Below the pieces are notes generated by a model. The model was not told where the DNA came from. It ran no database searches and saw nothing but the letters and a program-made list of their open reading frames with translations. From Streptomyces olindensis (GTDB lineage: Bacteria > Actinomycetota > Actinomycetes > Streptomycetales > Streptomycetaceae): a stretch of 64,000 nucleotides of DNA. Each line of letters begins with the position of its first letter. Position 1 is the first letter of the stretch. The translations under genes and the position numbers were made by a program. The stretch lies in assembly GCA_000696115.1 (NCBI GenBank), contig JJOH01000008.1, positions 62,001-126,000 on the forward strand. The letters run 5' to 3'. This document shows positions 45,869-55,748 of the stretch, piece by piece.

Positions 45869-47626
45869 TCAGACCGGCGGCTTCACCCGTGCGATGCGCC
45901 GCAGGATCCCTGGCGCGAACCGCGACAGCACCCGTGCGCCCCGAGCCTCCGGTGTCACCGGAACCACCGCCTCGTTGCGTGCCACCGCTCGCAGGATCGC
46001 CGCGGCCACCTTCTCCGGCGGATAGTTGCGCAGCCCGTAGATGCGGGCGGTACGCCGCTGGAGCCGCTTCTCCTCGTCGGCGTCGACCCCGGCGAAGTGC
46101 GCCGTGGAGGTGATGGCGGTGTTGACGAAGCCGGGACAGACCGCCGTCACACCGATCCCCTGCCCGGCGAGCTCCGCCCGCAGGCACTCGCTGAGCATCA
46201 GCACGGCCGCCTTGGAGGTGCTGTACGCGGGCAGCGCCCGGGACGGCTGGTACGCAGCCGCCGACGCCACGTTGACGATGTGGCCGCCCTGCCTCCGCTC
46301 GGCCATCCGCCCGCCGAAGAGCCGGCAGCCGTGGATCACCCCCCACAGGTTGATGTCGAGGACCTTCTTCCAGTCCTCCGGGGTGGTGTCGAAGAAGGAG
46401 CCGGACAGTCCGATCCCCGCGTTGTTCACGAGGACGTCCACCACGCCGTACTCGGCGCCGACCTTCGCGGCGAGCCGCTCCATGGCCTGTTCGTCGGAGA
46501 CGTCGGCCGTCTCCGCCCAGGCCGCGGGCGCGCCTGCCCTGAGGGAGGACTCGGCGGTGCGGGCCGCCGCCTCCGCGTCCCGGTCGACGGCGACCACCCG
46601 CGCGCCGGCCTCGGCGAAGGCGAGCGCCGTCGCCCGCCCGATGCCGCTGCCCGCGCCGGTGACCAGCACGAGCTGCCCGCCGAACCGCTCGGCGTGCCTG
46701 CCGCTCGCCGCCACGCGGGGCCGGTCGTCCTCGACGGACGTGACGAACTCCGTGATCCAGGCGGCCAGCTGGTCGGGACGCGTACGGGGAATCCAGTGCC
46801 CCGCCTGGACGGTCCTCCGGGTCAGCTGCGGAACCCACTGCTCCAGGTCGTCGTGGATCCGCTCCGACAGGAACCGGTCACCCAGGGGCGTGACGAGCTG
46901 CACGGGCGCGTGGGCGTACGCGTCCGCGCGGGGGTCGCGCAGCCGGGGCCGTACGTTGTCGCGGTACAGCCAGGCACCGTGGGCCGCGTCCGACGCCAGG
47001 GACGAGGTCGGATAGTCGCCGCGGGGCACCTTCTCGACGCGCTCCAGGACCCGGGGCCAGCCTGCGCCGAGCGGGCCGCGCCAGGCCAGCTCGGGCAGCA
47101 CGGGCGCGTGCAGCAGATAGACGTACCAGGACCTGGCGCCCTGCCCGAGGAGCTGGCCGATCCGGCGCGGGGTGGGGCGCTTCACGCGCCGGTCGAGCCA
47201 GTGGCCGAAGTGGTCGAGGGACGGCCCGGACACCGACGTGAAGGAGGCGACGCGGCCCTCGGTGCGCTTGACGGTGGTGAACTCCCAGCCCTGCACCGAG
47301 CCCCAGTCGTGCCCCACCAGGTGCACGGGCCGGTCCGGACTCACCGCGTCCGCGACGGCCAGGAAGTCGTCCGTCAGCTTCTCCAGCGTGAACCCGCCCC
47401 GCAGCGGTCGCGGCGCCGTCGAGCGGCCGTGGCCGCGGACGTCGTACGCCACCACGTGGAACCGCTCGGCGAGTCGCGCGGCGACCTCCGACCAGACCTC
47501 CTTGCTGTCGGGATAGCCGTGCACCAGGACGACCGTCGGTCGGCCCGGATCGCCCAGCTCGGCCACGCACAGCTCGACTTCGCCGGTCCGTACCCTGCGC
47601 TCCCGCGCACCCGTGAGCAACGTCAT
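45869..47626 (-). CDS. Alpha/beta hydrolase-SDR fusion (EphD-like)
   Basis: A 585-residue two-domain protein: an N-terminal alpha/beta hydrolase (about 1-290) with VLVHGYPDSKEVW and GHDWG (Asp nucleophile, as in epoxide hydrolases and haloalkane dehalogenases), and a C-terminal short-chain dehydrogenase (about 310-560) with TGAGSGIGRATA, NNAG and YSTSK. The arrangement matches M. tuberculosis EphD. It probably opens an epoxide and oxidises or reduces the product. ATG start. Divergent from the ABC operon. Confidence 0.88.
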   Translation of the reverse strand: MTLLTGARERRVRTGEVELCVAELGDPGRPTVVLVHGYPDSKEVWSEVAARLAERFHVVAYDVRGHGRSTAPRPLRGGFTLEKLTDDFLAVADAVSPDRPVHLVGHDWGSVQGWEFTTVKRTEGRVASFTSVSGPSLDHFGHWLDRRVKRPTPRRIGQLLGQGARSWYVYLLHAPVLPELAWRGPLGAGWPRVLERVEKVPRGDYPTSSLASDAAHGAWLYRDNVRPRLRDPRADAYAHAPVQLVTPLGDRFLSERIHDDLEQWVPQLTRRTVQAGHWIPRTRPDQLAAWITEFVTSVEDDRPRVAASGRHAERFGGQLVLVTGAGSGIGRATALAFAEAGARVVAVDRDAEAAARTAESSLRAGAPAAWAETADVSDEQAMERLAAKVGAEYGVVDVLVNNAGIGLSGSFFDTTPEDWKKVLDINLWGVIHGCRLFGGRMAERRQGGHIVNVASAAAYQPSRALPAYSTSKAAVLMLSECLRAELAGQGIGVTAVCPGFVNTAITSTAHFAGVDADEEKRLQRRTARIYGLRNYPPEKVAAAILRAVARNEAVVPVTPEARGARVLSRFAPGILRRIARVKPPV

Positions 47627-47788
47627 CCGGCGAATCTGGCAGTTGTTAGAGAGTTCGTCAATAGCGGCTTCCCGGTCGTGGTAACCCTGGAGAACCAGGC
47701 CCCCTAAGGGCCCGTACTACTCGAGGGTGACCCGAAGACAGACCTGCGGAGTGACGACCGCCACGCGCCCGGGCCCTACCTTCGAGGG

Positions 47789-48763
47789 GTGACTGTGATC
47801 GCGACCGAAAGCCTGAGCAAGCGGTTCCCCCGGGTGACCGCGCTTGACCGGCTCTCCGTGGACGTCGGGCCCGGTGTGACCGGACTCGTCGGAGCCAACG
47901 GGGCCGGCAAGTCCACACTGATCAAGATCCTGCTGGGTCTGTCCCCCGCCACGGAGGGCCGCGCCGAAGTGCTCGGCCTCGACGTCGCCACCAAGGGCGC
48001 CGCCATCCGCGAGCGGGTCGGCTACATGCCCGAGCACGACTGCCTGCCGCCGGACGTCTCGGCCACCGAGTTCGTCGTCCACATGGCGCGCATGTCCGGC
48101 CTGCCGCCCACGGCCGCCCGCGAGCGCACGGCCGACACCCTGCGCCATGTCGGCCTCTACGAGGAGCGCTACCGCCCCATCGGCGGCTACTCGACCGGCA
48201 TGAAGCAGCGCGTGAAACTCGCGCAGGCCCTCGTCCACGACCCGCAGCTGGTCTTCCTCGACGAGCCGACCAACGGCCTCGACCCGGTCGGCCGCGACGA
48301 GATGCTCGGGCTGATCCGCCGCATCCACACCGACTTCGGCATCTCGGTCCTGGTCACCTCCCACCTCCTGGGCGAACTGGAGCGCACCTGCGACCACGTC
48401 GTCGTCATCGACGGCGGCAAGCTCCTGCGCTCCAGCTCCACCACGGACTTCACGCAGATCACCACGACCCTCGCCATCGAGGTCACCGACACCGACGAGC
48501 ACCCCGACGGCACCCGCGCGGTGCGCGAGGCGCTGCAGGCGCGCGGGGTGAGCGTCGAGGACGGCAGCGGCCTGCCGGGCGCCGGCCACGTCCTGCTGCT
48601 CACCGCGCAGGGCGAGGAGACGCACGACCTGGTCCGGGACGTGATCGCCGACCTCGGCCTCGGCCTGGTGCGCATGGAGCAGCGCCGGCACCACATCTCC
48701 GAGGTCTTCACGGCCAGTGACCAGCACGAGCAGCGGAAGGAGGCGGTCGGCCATGGCGGTTGA
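47789..48763 (+). CDS. ABC-2 type exporter ATPase 1
   Basis: A 324-residue ABC ATPase: Walker A GANGAGKST, signature YSTGMKQRVKLAQALVHDP, Walker B LVFLDEPTNGLDP. Family of drug and antibiotic exporters (BcrA/DrrA type). GTG start. First of four overlapping genes, a pair of ATPase-permease units. Its stop overlaps the next start by 11 bp. Substrate unknown. Confidence 0.92.
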   Translation: MTVIATESLSKRFPRVTALDRLSVDVGPGVTGLVGANGAGKSTLIKILLGLSPATEGRAEVLGLDVATKGAAIRERVGYMPEHDCLPPDVSATEFVVHMARMSGLPPTAARERTADTLRHVGLYEERYRPIGGYSTGMKQRVKLAQALVHDPQLVFLDEPTNGLDPVGRDEMLGLIRRIHTDFGISVLVTSHLLGELERTCDHVVVIDGGKLLRSSSTTDFTQITTTLAIEVTDTDEHPDGTRAVREALQARGVSVEDGSGLPGAGHVLLLTAQGEETHDLVRDVIADLGLGLVRMEQRRHHISEVFTASDQHEQRKEAVGHGG

Positions 48764-49670
48764 GCACTCCACGGGGACATCCGCCCCGGCACCGGGTGAC
48801 CAGACCCGCATCCACAACATCGGCTACCGCAGCTACGACGGCCCCCGCCTCGGCCGCGCCTACGCCCGCCGCTCCCTGTACTCGCAGTCCCTGCGCGGCG
48901 CCTACGGCCTCGGCCGCTCGGTGAAGTCCAAGGTCCTGCCGATGCTGCTGTTCGTGGTGATGTGCGTGCCCGCGGCCATCATGGTCGCCGTCGCGGTCAC
49001 CACCAAGGCCAAGGAACTGCCCCTGGACTACACGCGCTACGCGATCGTCATGCAGGCGGTCATCAGCCTGTACGTCGCCTCGCAGGCACCCCAGTCCGTC
49101 TCGCGCGACCTGCGCTTCAAGACGGTGCCCCTCTACTTCTCGCGGCCCATCGAGACCGCCGACTACGTCCGCGCCAAGTTCGCGGCGCTGGCCTCGGCGC
49201 TGTTCATCCTCACGGCCGCTCCCCTGCTCGTGCTCTACGTCGGCGCCCTGCTGGCCAAGCTCGACTTCGCCGACCAGACCAAGGGATTCGCACAGGGACT
49301 CGTCTCCGTGGCACTGCTCTCACTGCTCTTCGCCGGCATCGGCCTGGTCATCGCCTCCTTCACCCCGCGCCGCGGCTTCGGCATCGCGGCCGTGATCGCC
49401 GTGCTGACCATCACTTACGGCGCCGTCTCCACCCTCCAGGCCATCGCCGACGTGCAGGGCAGCGCCGACGCCGTGCCGTGGATCGGGCTGTTCTCGCCGA
49501 TCACGCTCGTCGACGGTGTGCAGTCGGCCTTCCTCGGCGCGACCTCCGCCTTCCCCGGCGGGGTGGGCCCGAGCAACGCCGAAGGCGTCGTCTTCGTCCT
49601 CGTCGCCCTCGGCCTGATCGCGGCGAGCTACGGCCTCCTGATGCGCCGCTACAAGAAGGTGGGACTGTGA
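48753..49670 (+). CDS. ABC-2 type exporter permease 1
   Basis: A 305-residue membrane protein with about six helices (from residue 65) after a hydrophilic N terminus. ATG at 48753 with GGAAGGAGG upstream, overlapping the ATPase gene by 11 bp. Partner of ATPase 1 in a two-unit exporter. Confidence 0.9.
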   Translation: MAVEHSTGTSAPAPGDQTRIHNIGYRSYDGPRLGRAYARRSLYSQSLRGAYGLGRSVKSKVLPMLLFVVMCVPAAIMVAVAVTTKAKELPLDYTRYAIVMQAVISLYVASQAPQSVSRDLRFKTVPLYFSRPIETADYVRAKFAALASALFILTAAPLLVLYVGALLAKLDFADQTKGFAQGLVSVALLSLLFAGIGLVIASFTPRRGFGIAAVIAVLTITYGAVSTLQAIADVQGSADAVPWIGLFSPITLVDGVQSAFLGATSAFPGGVGPSNAEGVVFVLVALGLIAASYGLLMRRYKKVGL

Positions 49671-50578
49671 CCACGCTCTCCATCGACCACGTCTCCCGCT
49701 GGTTCGGCAACGTGGTCGCCGTCAACGACATCACCATGACCATCGGCCCCGGCGTCACGGGCCTGCTCGGCCCCAACGGCGCCGGAAAGTCCACCCTCAT
49801 CAACATGATGGGCGGCTTCCTGGCCCCCTCCACCGGCACGGTCACCCTCGACGGGCAGCCGGTCTGGCGCAACGAGGAGATCTACCAGCACATCGGCGTC
49901 GTCCCCGAGCGGGAGGCGATGTACGACTTCCTCACCGGCAAGGAGTTCGTCCTCGCCAACGCCGAACTGCACGGCCTGGGCGCCAAGGCGGCCCAGAAGG
50001 CCCTGGCCACGGTCGAGATGGAGTACGCGCAGGACCGCAAGATCCAGACGTACTCCAAGGGCATGCGCCAGCGCGTGAAGATGGCCTCCGCCCTCGTGCA
50101 CGACCCCTCCCTGCTCCTGCTGGACGAGCCCTTCAACGGCATGGACCCCCGTCAGCGCATGCAGCTGATGGACCTGCTGCGCCGCATGGGCGACGAGGGC
50201 CGCACGGTGCTGTTCTCGTCCCACATCCTCGAAGAGGTCGAGCAACTCGCCTGGCACATCGAGGTCGTCGTCGCCGGACGGCACGCGGCCAGCGGCGACT
50301 TCCGCAAGATCCGCCGCCTGATGACCGACCGGCCGCACCGCTACCTGGTGCGCTCCAGCGACGACCGCGCCCTCGCGGCCGCGCTGATCGCCGACCCGTC
50401 GACGTCCGGCATCGAGGTCGACCACGCCGAGGGCGCGCTGCGCATCCAGGCCGTCGACTTCGGCCGCTTCACCGCGCTGCTGCCCAGGGTCGCCAGGGAC
50501 CACGGCATCCGGCTGCTCACGGTCTCGCCGTCCGACGAGTCCCTCGAGTCCGTCTTCTCGTACCTGGTCGCGGCGTAG
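49667..50578 (+). CDS. ABC-2 type exporter ATPase 2
   Basis: A 303-residue ABC ATPase: Walker A GPNGAGKST, signature YSKGMRQRVKMASALVHDP, Walker B LLLLDEPFNGMDP. GTG at 49667 overlaps the previous stop as GTGA. Similar in layout to ATPase 1; the two probably form a heterodimeric exporter. Confidence 0.92.
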   Translation: MTTLSIDHVSRWFGNVVAVNDITMTIGPGVTGLLGPNGAGKSTLINMMGGFLAPSTGTVTLDGQPVWRNEEIYQHIGVVPEREAMYDFLTGKEFVLANAELHGLGAKAAQKALATVEMEYAQDRKIQTYSKGMRQRVKMASALVHDPSLLLLDEPFNGMDPRQRMQLMDLLRRMGDEGRTVLFSSHILEEVEQLAWHIEVVVAGRHAASGDFRKIRRLMTDRPHRYLVRSSDDRALAAALIADPSTSGIEVDHAEGALRIQAVDFGRFTALLPRVARDHGIRLLTVSPSDESLESVFSYLVAA

Positions 50579-50587
50579 GAGGCCCTG

Positions 50588-51307
50588 ATGTACGACCCCA
50601 CAGTCGCCCGGCTCACCTACCGGGCCCTGCTCGGCCGGCGCCGGGCCCTCATCCTCGGCGCGCTGCCCCTGCTGCTGATCGTGATCGCCGTGGCCGTACG
50701 CGCCCTCGCGGGAGCGGACGACCAGACGGCGTCCGACCTGCTGGGCGGCCTCGCCCTCGCCACGATGGTGCCGATCATCGGCGTCATCGCCGGAACCGGC
50801 GCGATCGGCCCGGAGATCGACGACGGCTCGGTGGTGTACCTGCTGTCCAAGCCGATCAAACGGCCCACGATCATCTTCACCAAGCTGATCGTCGCGATCG
50901 CGGTGACCATGGTGTTCTCCGCGGTGCCGACGCTCATCGCCGGATTCATCCTCAACGGCAACGGCCAGCAGATCGCCGTGGCCTACACGGTCGCGGCGCT
51001 GGTCGCGTCCATCGCCTACGCGGCCCTGTTCCTGCTGCTGGGCACGGTCTCCCGGCACGCCGTGGTGTTCGGGCTCGTCTACGCGCTGGTCTGGGAGGCC
51101 CTGTTCGGCTCCCTGGTGCCGGGCGCCCGCACGCTGAGCGTCCAGCAGTGGTCGCTGGCGGTGGCCCAGAAGGTGTCCGGCGGGGACCTGGTGACCTCGG
51201 ACGTGGGCCTGACCACGGCGACGGTCCTGCTGGTGGCGGTCACGGTCCTGGCCACCTGGTACGCCGGTCAGAAACTGCGCTCGCTCACGCTCGCCGGCGA
51301 GGAGTGA
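50588..51307 (+). CDS. ABC-2 type exporter permease 2
   Basis: A 239-residue permease with about six membrane helices (ALILGALPLLLIVIAVAV and others), ATG 10 bp after ATPase 2 and preceded by GGAGG. Last gene of the exporter operon; a hairpin terminator follows. Confidence 0.9.
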   Translation: MYDPTVARLTYRALLGRRRALILGALPLLLIVIAVAVRALAGADDQTASDLLGGLALATMVPIIGVIAGTGAIGPEIDDGSVVYLLSKPIKRPTIIFTKLIVAIAVTMVFSAVPTLIAGFILNGNGQQIAVAYTVAALVASIAYAALFLLLGTVSRHAVVFGLVYALVWEALFGSLVPGARTLSVQQWSLAVAQKVSGGDLVTSDVGLTTATVLLVAVTVLATWYAGQKLRSLTLAGEE

Positions 51308-51317
51308 CGTGCCCCGG

Positions 51318-51346
51318 CCCTGACGGAGGCTTCACCTCTGTCAGGG
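51318..51346 (+). terminator. ABC operon terminator
   Basis: A 12-bp stem (51318-51329 with 51335-51346, one G-T pair) and a 5-nt loop, 10 bp after the permease stop. Confidence 0.85.
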
Positions 51347-51407
51347 CACACTGGGCAAACGGGATGTAGGGAACCGCACGGGAGTCGGACGACCGGGGAG
51401 GACACGC

Positions 51408-51662
51408 ATGGCGGGTGAAAGGGCTCAGTACGACGACCGCGGGCAGTCGGGATCCGGGCCCGGTGACGACGCCTGGGACGACCTCGTCCTCGACGAGGAC
51501 TTCATACGCTCCGCCGAGACCTCCGAGCCGTCGGCCCGTGCCCGGATGCTCGCCGAGCGCTGGCGCCGCGAGGAACCGGAACCGCAGCCCTGGCGCTCCG
51601 ACGAGCCGCCCGCGGGCTGGTTCTTCAGCAAGGCCCGGCGGCGCAGGTGGCGCAGGCGCTAG
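51408..51662 (+). CDS. Small acidic-to-basic protein, unknown function
   Basis: An 84-residue protein: acidic N-terminal half (DDAWDDLVLDEDFIRSAE), then an Arg-rich tail ending RRRRWRRR. No membrane segment or motif. Codon use matches neighbouring genes. ATG with GGGGAGGACACGC upstream. It resembles conserved streptomycete proteins next to serS; role unknown. Confidence 0.7.
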   Translation: MAGERAQYDDRGQSGSGPGDDAWDDLVLDEDFIRSAETSEPSARARMLAERWRREEPEPQPWRSDEPPAGWFFSKARRRRWRRR

Positions 51663-51742
51663 CCGACCACCAGTCCGGCCCCGCTGCGGCCGACCACCAG
51701 TCCGGCCCCGACGCGGCCGGCCACCGGTCCGGCCCGCCGCCG
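51662..51742. repeat. Three tandem 27-bp repeats
   Basis: Units at 51662, 51689 and 51716, all near GCCGACCACCAGTCCGGCCC, beginning within the stop codon of the 84-residue gene. The 27-bp period would keep frame if translated (ADHQSGP-type peptide) but no start is convincing. Confidence 0.7.
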
Positions 51743-51842
51743 ATTTATTCGGTGGCGTCCAATTCGCCCGGCAGGCAGAGTGGTTCTCGTCACCGCCGGG
51801 CTCATCCGATCCGGCGTCACGTTCTGGGAGAGGAGCGGGACG

Positions 51843-51905
51843 ATGTCCATGCACGGCAGTACGTCCCGCTCCCTGCAGGGCAGCCCGCGGCGGGTTCCGG
51901 AGTAG
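51843..51905 (+). CDS. Candidate 20-residue small protein
   Basis: MSMHGSTSRSLQGSPRRVPE, ATG at 51843, preceded by GGGAGAGGAG eight bases upstream, and followed 20 bp later by a hairpin. The strong ribosome-binding site is the main evidence. No homology is known to me; it could be a leader or chance. Confidence 0.35.
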   Translation: MSMHGSTSRSLQGSPRRVPE

Positions 51906-51925
51906 TCGCTACCCCTCCGTAGAAC

Positions 51926-51955
51926 CCGCCCCGCACGGGGAGCTGCCCGGGGCGG
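51926..51955 (+). terminator. Hairpin after small ORF
   Basis: An 8-bp GC stem (51926-51933 with 51948-51955), 14-nt loop, 20 bp after the small ORF and 45 bp before the tRNA-like gene. An alternative internal pairing exists. Confidence 0.45.
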
Positions 51956-52000
51956 CCGCTTCGAGCACGCGAATCGCACATCGCGTGAGGCCGCCCACCC

Positions 52001-52105
<105 letters not shown>

Positions 52106-52124
52106 GCGCACGCGCCACGCAGGC

Positions 52125-52928
52125 TCAGCCGAGCAACCGCTCCAGCACGACCGCGATCCCGTCCTCCTCGTTCGAGGAGGTCACCTCGTCGGCCACCGCC
52201 TTCAGCTCCGCGTGGGCGTCCGCCATGGCGACGCCGTAGGAGGCCCAGGCGAACATCGGTATGTCGTTGGGCATGTCGCCGAAGGCGATCGTGTCGGCCG
52301 CCTTCACCTTGAGCCGACGCGCCGCCAGGGACAGGCCCGTCGCCTTGGACAGGCCCAGGGGCAGGAGCTCGACGATGCCCTCGCCCGCCATGACGACCGT
52401 GACGAAACCGCCGGCGGTGCGCGTGGCCACCTCGCACAGCTCGTCGTCGCTCAGCGTCGGGTGCTGGATGTACAGCTTGTTCAGGGGCGCGGTCCACAGG
52501 TCCGACGCGTCCGTGAAGGGGGTCGCGGGCAGGTTGCCGTGCGCCGCGTACCCCGGACCCACCAGCACCTCGCCGTCCAGGCCGTCGCGGCTCGCCGCCA
52601 GGTACAGCGGGCCGACCTCCGCCTCGATCTTGGCCAGTGCCACCCCGGCGAGCTGCCGGTCCAGCGTGACCGACGTCAGCAGACGGCGGGCACCGGCGTC
52701 GTAGACCTGTGCGCCCTGACCGCAGACGGCCAGGCCCTCGTAACCGAGGTCGTCGAGGATGTGCCGGGTCCAGGGGACCGCGCGGCCGGTGACGACGATG
52801 TGCGCGGCGCCCGCCGCGGTGGCGGCGGCGAGCGCGTCACGGGTGCGCTGCGAGACCGACTCGTCGGAGCGCAGGAGCGTTCCGTCGAGGTCGGTGGCGA
52901 CGAGTCGGTAGGGGAAACCGGCGCTCAC
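52125..52928 (-). CDS. Cof-type HAD phosphatase, second
   Basis: A 267-residue HAD-IIB phosphatase, [17 protein letters not shown] and [17 protein letters not shown], similar to the protein at 43224-44111. GTG start at 52928 overlapping the serS stop as GTGA, so it is translationally coupled to serS. Substrate unknown. It converges on the tRNA-like gene with only 21 bp between. Confidence 0.9.
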   Translation of the reverse strand: MSAGFPYRLVATDLDGTLLRSDESVSQRTRDALAAATAAGAAHIVVTGRAVPWTRHILDDLGYEGLAVCGQGAQVYDAGARRLLTSVTLDRQLAGVALAKIEAEVGPLYLAASRDGLDGEVLVGPGYAAHGNLPATPFTDASDLWTAPLNKLYIQHPTLSDDELCEVATRTAGGFVTVVMAGEGIVELLPLGLSKATGLSLAARRLKVKAADTIAFGDMPNDIPMFAWASYGVAMADAHAELKAVADEVTSSNEEDGIAVVLERLLG

Positions 52929-54202
52929 TGGGCGACCGGCTCCAGCACCTCACGCCCGCCCAGGTACGGACGCAGCACCTCGGGCACGCGCACCGAGCCG
53001 TCGGCCTGCTGGTGGTTCTCCAGGATCGCCACGATCGTGCGCGGTACGGCGCACAGCGTGCCGTTGAGCGTGGCCAGCGGGCGGACCTGCTTGCCGTCAC
53101 GGACGCGGATCGACAGGCGGCGCGACTGGAACTCCGTGCAGTCGGAGGTCGAGGTCAGCTCGCGGTACTTGCCCTGGGTCGGGATCCACGCCTCGCAGTC
53201 GAACTTGCGGGAGGCCGAGGAGCCGAGGTCGGCGGAGGCCACGTCGATGACCCGGAACGGCAGCTCCAGCGAGGTCAGCCACTGCTTCTCCCACTCCAGC
53301 AGGCGCTGGTGCTCCGCCTGCGAGTCCTCCGGAGTGACGTAGGAGAACATCTCGACCTTGTCGAACTGGTGCACGCGGAAGATGCCCCGGGTGTCCTTGC
53401 CGTGCGAGCCGGCCTCGCGGCGGAAGCAGGGCGAGAAGCCCGCGTAGCGCAGCGGGAGGCGGTCGGCGTCGAGGATCTCGTCCATGTGGTACGCCGCGAG
53501 GGCGACCTCGGAGGTGCCGACCAGGTAGAGGTCGTCGTTCTGGAGGTGGTAGACGTCCTGGGCGGCCTGGCCGAGGAAGCCCGTGCCCGCCATGGACTGG
53601 GGGCGGACCAGGGCCGGGGTCAGCATCGGCGTGAAGCCGGCCGCCGTGGCCTGCGCCATCGCCGCGTTCACCAGGGCGAGCTCCAGCAGGGCGCCGACAC
53701 CCGTGAGGAAGTAGAAGCGGGAGCCGGAGACCTTGGCGCCGCGCTCCACGTCGATCGCGCCGAGGATCTGGCCGAGCTCCAGGTGGTCCTTGGGCTCGAA
53801 GCCCTCGGCGGCGAAGTCGCGGATCGTGCCGTGCGTCTCCAGGGTGACGAAGTCCTCCTCGCCGCCCACGGGCACGTCCGGGTGGACGAGGTTGCCGAGC
53901 TTCTGCAGGAGTTCCTGGGTCTCGGTGGCCGCGGCGTCGCGCTCCGCGTCGGCGGCCTTGACGTCGGCCGCGAGCTGGCTCGCCTTCTTCAGCAGCTCGG
54001 CCTTCTCGTCCCCGGAGGCCTTGGGGATGAGCTTGCCGAGCGCCTTCTGCTCGGCGCGCAGCTCGTCGAAGCGGACGCCGGACGACCTGCGCCGCTCGTC
54101 GGCAGACAGGAGGGAGTCGACGAGCGCGACGTCCTCTCCACGGGCGCGCTGCGACGCGCGCACACGGTCGGGGTCCTCACGGAGCAGGCGAAGGTCAATC
54201 AC
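52925..54202 (-). CDS. serS: Seryl-tRNA synthetase
   Basis: A 425-residue class II SerRS: an N-terminal tRNA-binding coiled coil (about 25-105) and a catalytic domain with motif 2 [31 protein letters not shown] and motif 3 [20 protein letters not shown]. It charges tRNA-Ser (and would recognise the long variable arm of the nearby tRNA-like RNA). GTG at 54202 gives the usual [14 protein letters not shown] start. DnaA boxes lie upstream. Confidence 0.97.
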   Translation of the reverse strand: MIDLRLLREDPDRVRASQRARGEDVALVDSLLSADERRRSSGVRFDELRAEQKALGKLIPKASGDEKAELLKKASQLAADVKAADAERDAAATETQELLQKLGNLVHPDVPVGGEEDFVTLETHGTIRDFAAEGFEPKDHLELGQILGAIDVERGAKVSGSRFYFLTGVGALLELALVNAAMAQATAAGFTPMLTPALVRPQSMAGTGFLGQAAQDVYHLQNDDLYLVGTSEVALAAYHMDEILDADRLPLRYAGFSPCFRREAGSHGKDTRGIFRVHQFDKVEMFSYVTPEDSQAEHQRLLEWEKQWLTSLELPFRVIDVASADLGSSASRKFDCEAWIPTQGKYRELTSTSDCTEFQSRRLSIRVRDGKQVRPLATLNGTLCAVPRTIVAILENHQQADGSVRVPEVLRPYLGGREVLEPVAQ

Positions 54203-54753
54203 GTGCTCAAGGCTACCGGTGTGGGATGACCGCCCACGACTCACTATTCCGAGCGCGCCTTACATGCCGTTATGGGCGAATTGCACTCAGTGTCAATAAA
54301 GAGGGCGCCTTTCCCCGGAACGAGGCATCCGGGCGGCGTCGCATTGACTCGAATCCCTTGTGGGGAACGGGACTTGGGCTTGAGTTGTCCACAGGGATCC
54401 ACATCCGTCGAAGAGTTATCCACAGGCTGTGTGGAAGATCTGTGGACTTCGGAATTGATCACTCCGGAAGGCGCTGTCGCCCCAAGAATTCCCAAGGCAA
54501 ACCTGCCCTACCCTCACTTTCGAGTGGAAAAGGGTCACCCTGAAGAGTTACGCAAGGGAAAACGGTGGACGAAGGGTGACCTGCCCGCCGATGGCCGCAT
54601 CAGGGGCCTGTAGGGCGATTTGTCGACTGACTCACGCTTCCTTGTCGACTTGTCCCCAGGTCGAGAAGCGGACCTGTGGATAACTTCTGTGGATAACGAC
54701 TATCAGCAGGTACGACCGGCCGAAGCCGCCTGGAAGCAGGCCCGGGACCGGGC
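54203..54753. promoter_or_regulatory. 551-bp gap with DnaA-box cluster (54385-54696)
   Basis: Four perfect DnaA boxes: TTGTCCACA (54385-54393), TTATCCACA (54416-54424), and minus-strand TTATCCACA at 54675-54683 and 54688-54696. Weaker boxes include GGATCCACA (54395), AAGTCCACA on the minus strand (54441-54449) and TTGTCCCCA (54650-54658). The DNA is AT-richer than its surroundings. No gene is seen. The serS promoter is expected in the right-hand part near 54203-54300. Confidence 0.75.
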
Positions 54754-55686
54754 CTAGAAGCGGCCGTCCTGGCACCGCGCGACCCAGTCCGAGGCCGCGA
54801 GGAACTCCTCGTCCGACGTCCCCGGCCGTGGCGGCCGCACATCGCCCGGCTGCATGTCGGCGCGCGGATACGAGCCGAGGTAGCGCACCTGGAGGCAGAT
54901 CCGCTTCAGACCCATCAGGGCTTCCGCCACCCGGCGGTCGGAGATGTGGCCCTCGGCGTCGATGCAGAAGCAGTAGTTGCCGATGCCCGCGCCGGTGGGC
55001 CGGGACTGGAGCAGCATCAGGTTGATGCCGCGCGTGGCGAACTCGCCCAGCAGGTCGCGCAGGCCGCCGGGGTGGTCGTCGCGCTGCCACAGCACGACGG
55101 AGGTCTTGTCCGCACCGGTCGGCGCCGCGGGCCGGGCGGGCCGGCCGACCAGCACGAACCGCGTCTGGGCGTTCTCGGCGTCGTGGATCCCGGTCTCCAG
55201 GGCCTCCAGCCCGTACCGTGCGGCGGCGAACTCCCCCGCGAAGGCGGCGTCGTACTGGCCCTCCTGGACCAGCCGCGCGGCGTCCGCGTTGGAGGCGGCC
55301 GACTCCCAGTGCGCGTCGGGGAGGTGCTTCTTCAACCAGTTGCGCACCTGCGGCTGGGCGGCCGGGTGGGCGGAGACGGTCTTGATGTCCGACAGCTTGG
55401 TGCCGGGCCGGACGAGCAGGGCGAAGGTGATCGACAGCAGCACCTCGCGGTAGATCATCAGCGGCGCGCCGGCGACCAGCTCGTCGAGGGTGGTGGTGAT
55501 GCCGCCCTCGACGGAGTTCTCGATCGGCACGAACGCGGCCTCGGCCTCGCCGGTGCGTACCGCGTCGAGCGCGGACTGGACGGACACGTACGGGATGAGC
55601 TCCCGGGTGGCGGCCTCGGGAAGCGTGCGCAGGGCGACTTCGGTGAAGGTGCCCTCGGGGCCGAGATACGCATAGCTCGCTGGCAT
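54754..55686 (-). CDS. pheA: Prephenate dehydratase
   Basis: A 310-residue monofunctional PheA: a catalytic domain (1-185; YLGPEGTFTEVAL, VPIENSVEGGI, and the TRF motif with the catalytic Thr) and a C-terminal ACT domain (about 195-275; GLRDLLGEFATRGINLMLLQSRP) that binds phenylalanine for feedback inhibition. It converts prephenate to phenylpyruvate. ATG at 55686, 62 bp after dtpA on the same strand. Confidence 0.95.
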   Translation of the reverse strand: MPASYAYLGPEGTFTEVALRTLPEAATRELIPYVSVQSALDAVRTGEAEAAFVPIENSVEGGITTTLDELVAGAPLMIYREVLLSITFALLVRPGTKLSDIKTVSAHPAAQPQVRNWLKKHLPDAHWESAASNADAARLVQEGQYDAAFAGEFAAARYGLEALETGIHDAENAQTRFVLVGRPARPAAPTGADKTSVVLWQRDDHPGGLRDLLGEFATRGINLMLLQSRPTGAGIGNYCFCIDAEGHISDRRVAEALMGLKRICLQVRYLGSYPRADMQPGDVRPPRPGTSDEEFLAASDWVARCQDGRF

Positions 55687-55748
55687 GACCTCACCCTAAT
55701 GGGCTTGCGGAAGCGCTATCCCTCACAAGCCGGTACATGGATGAACTC

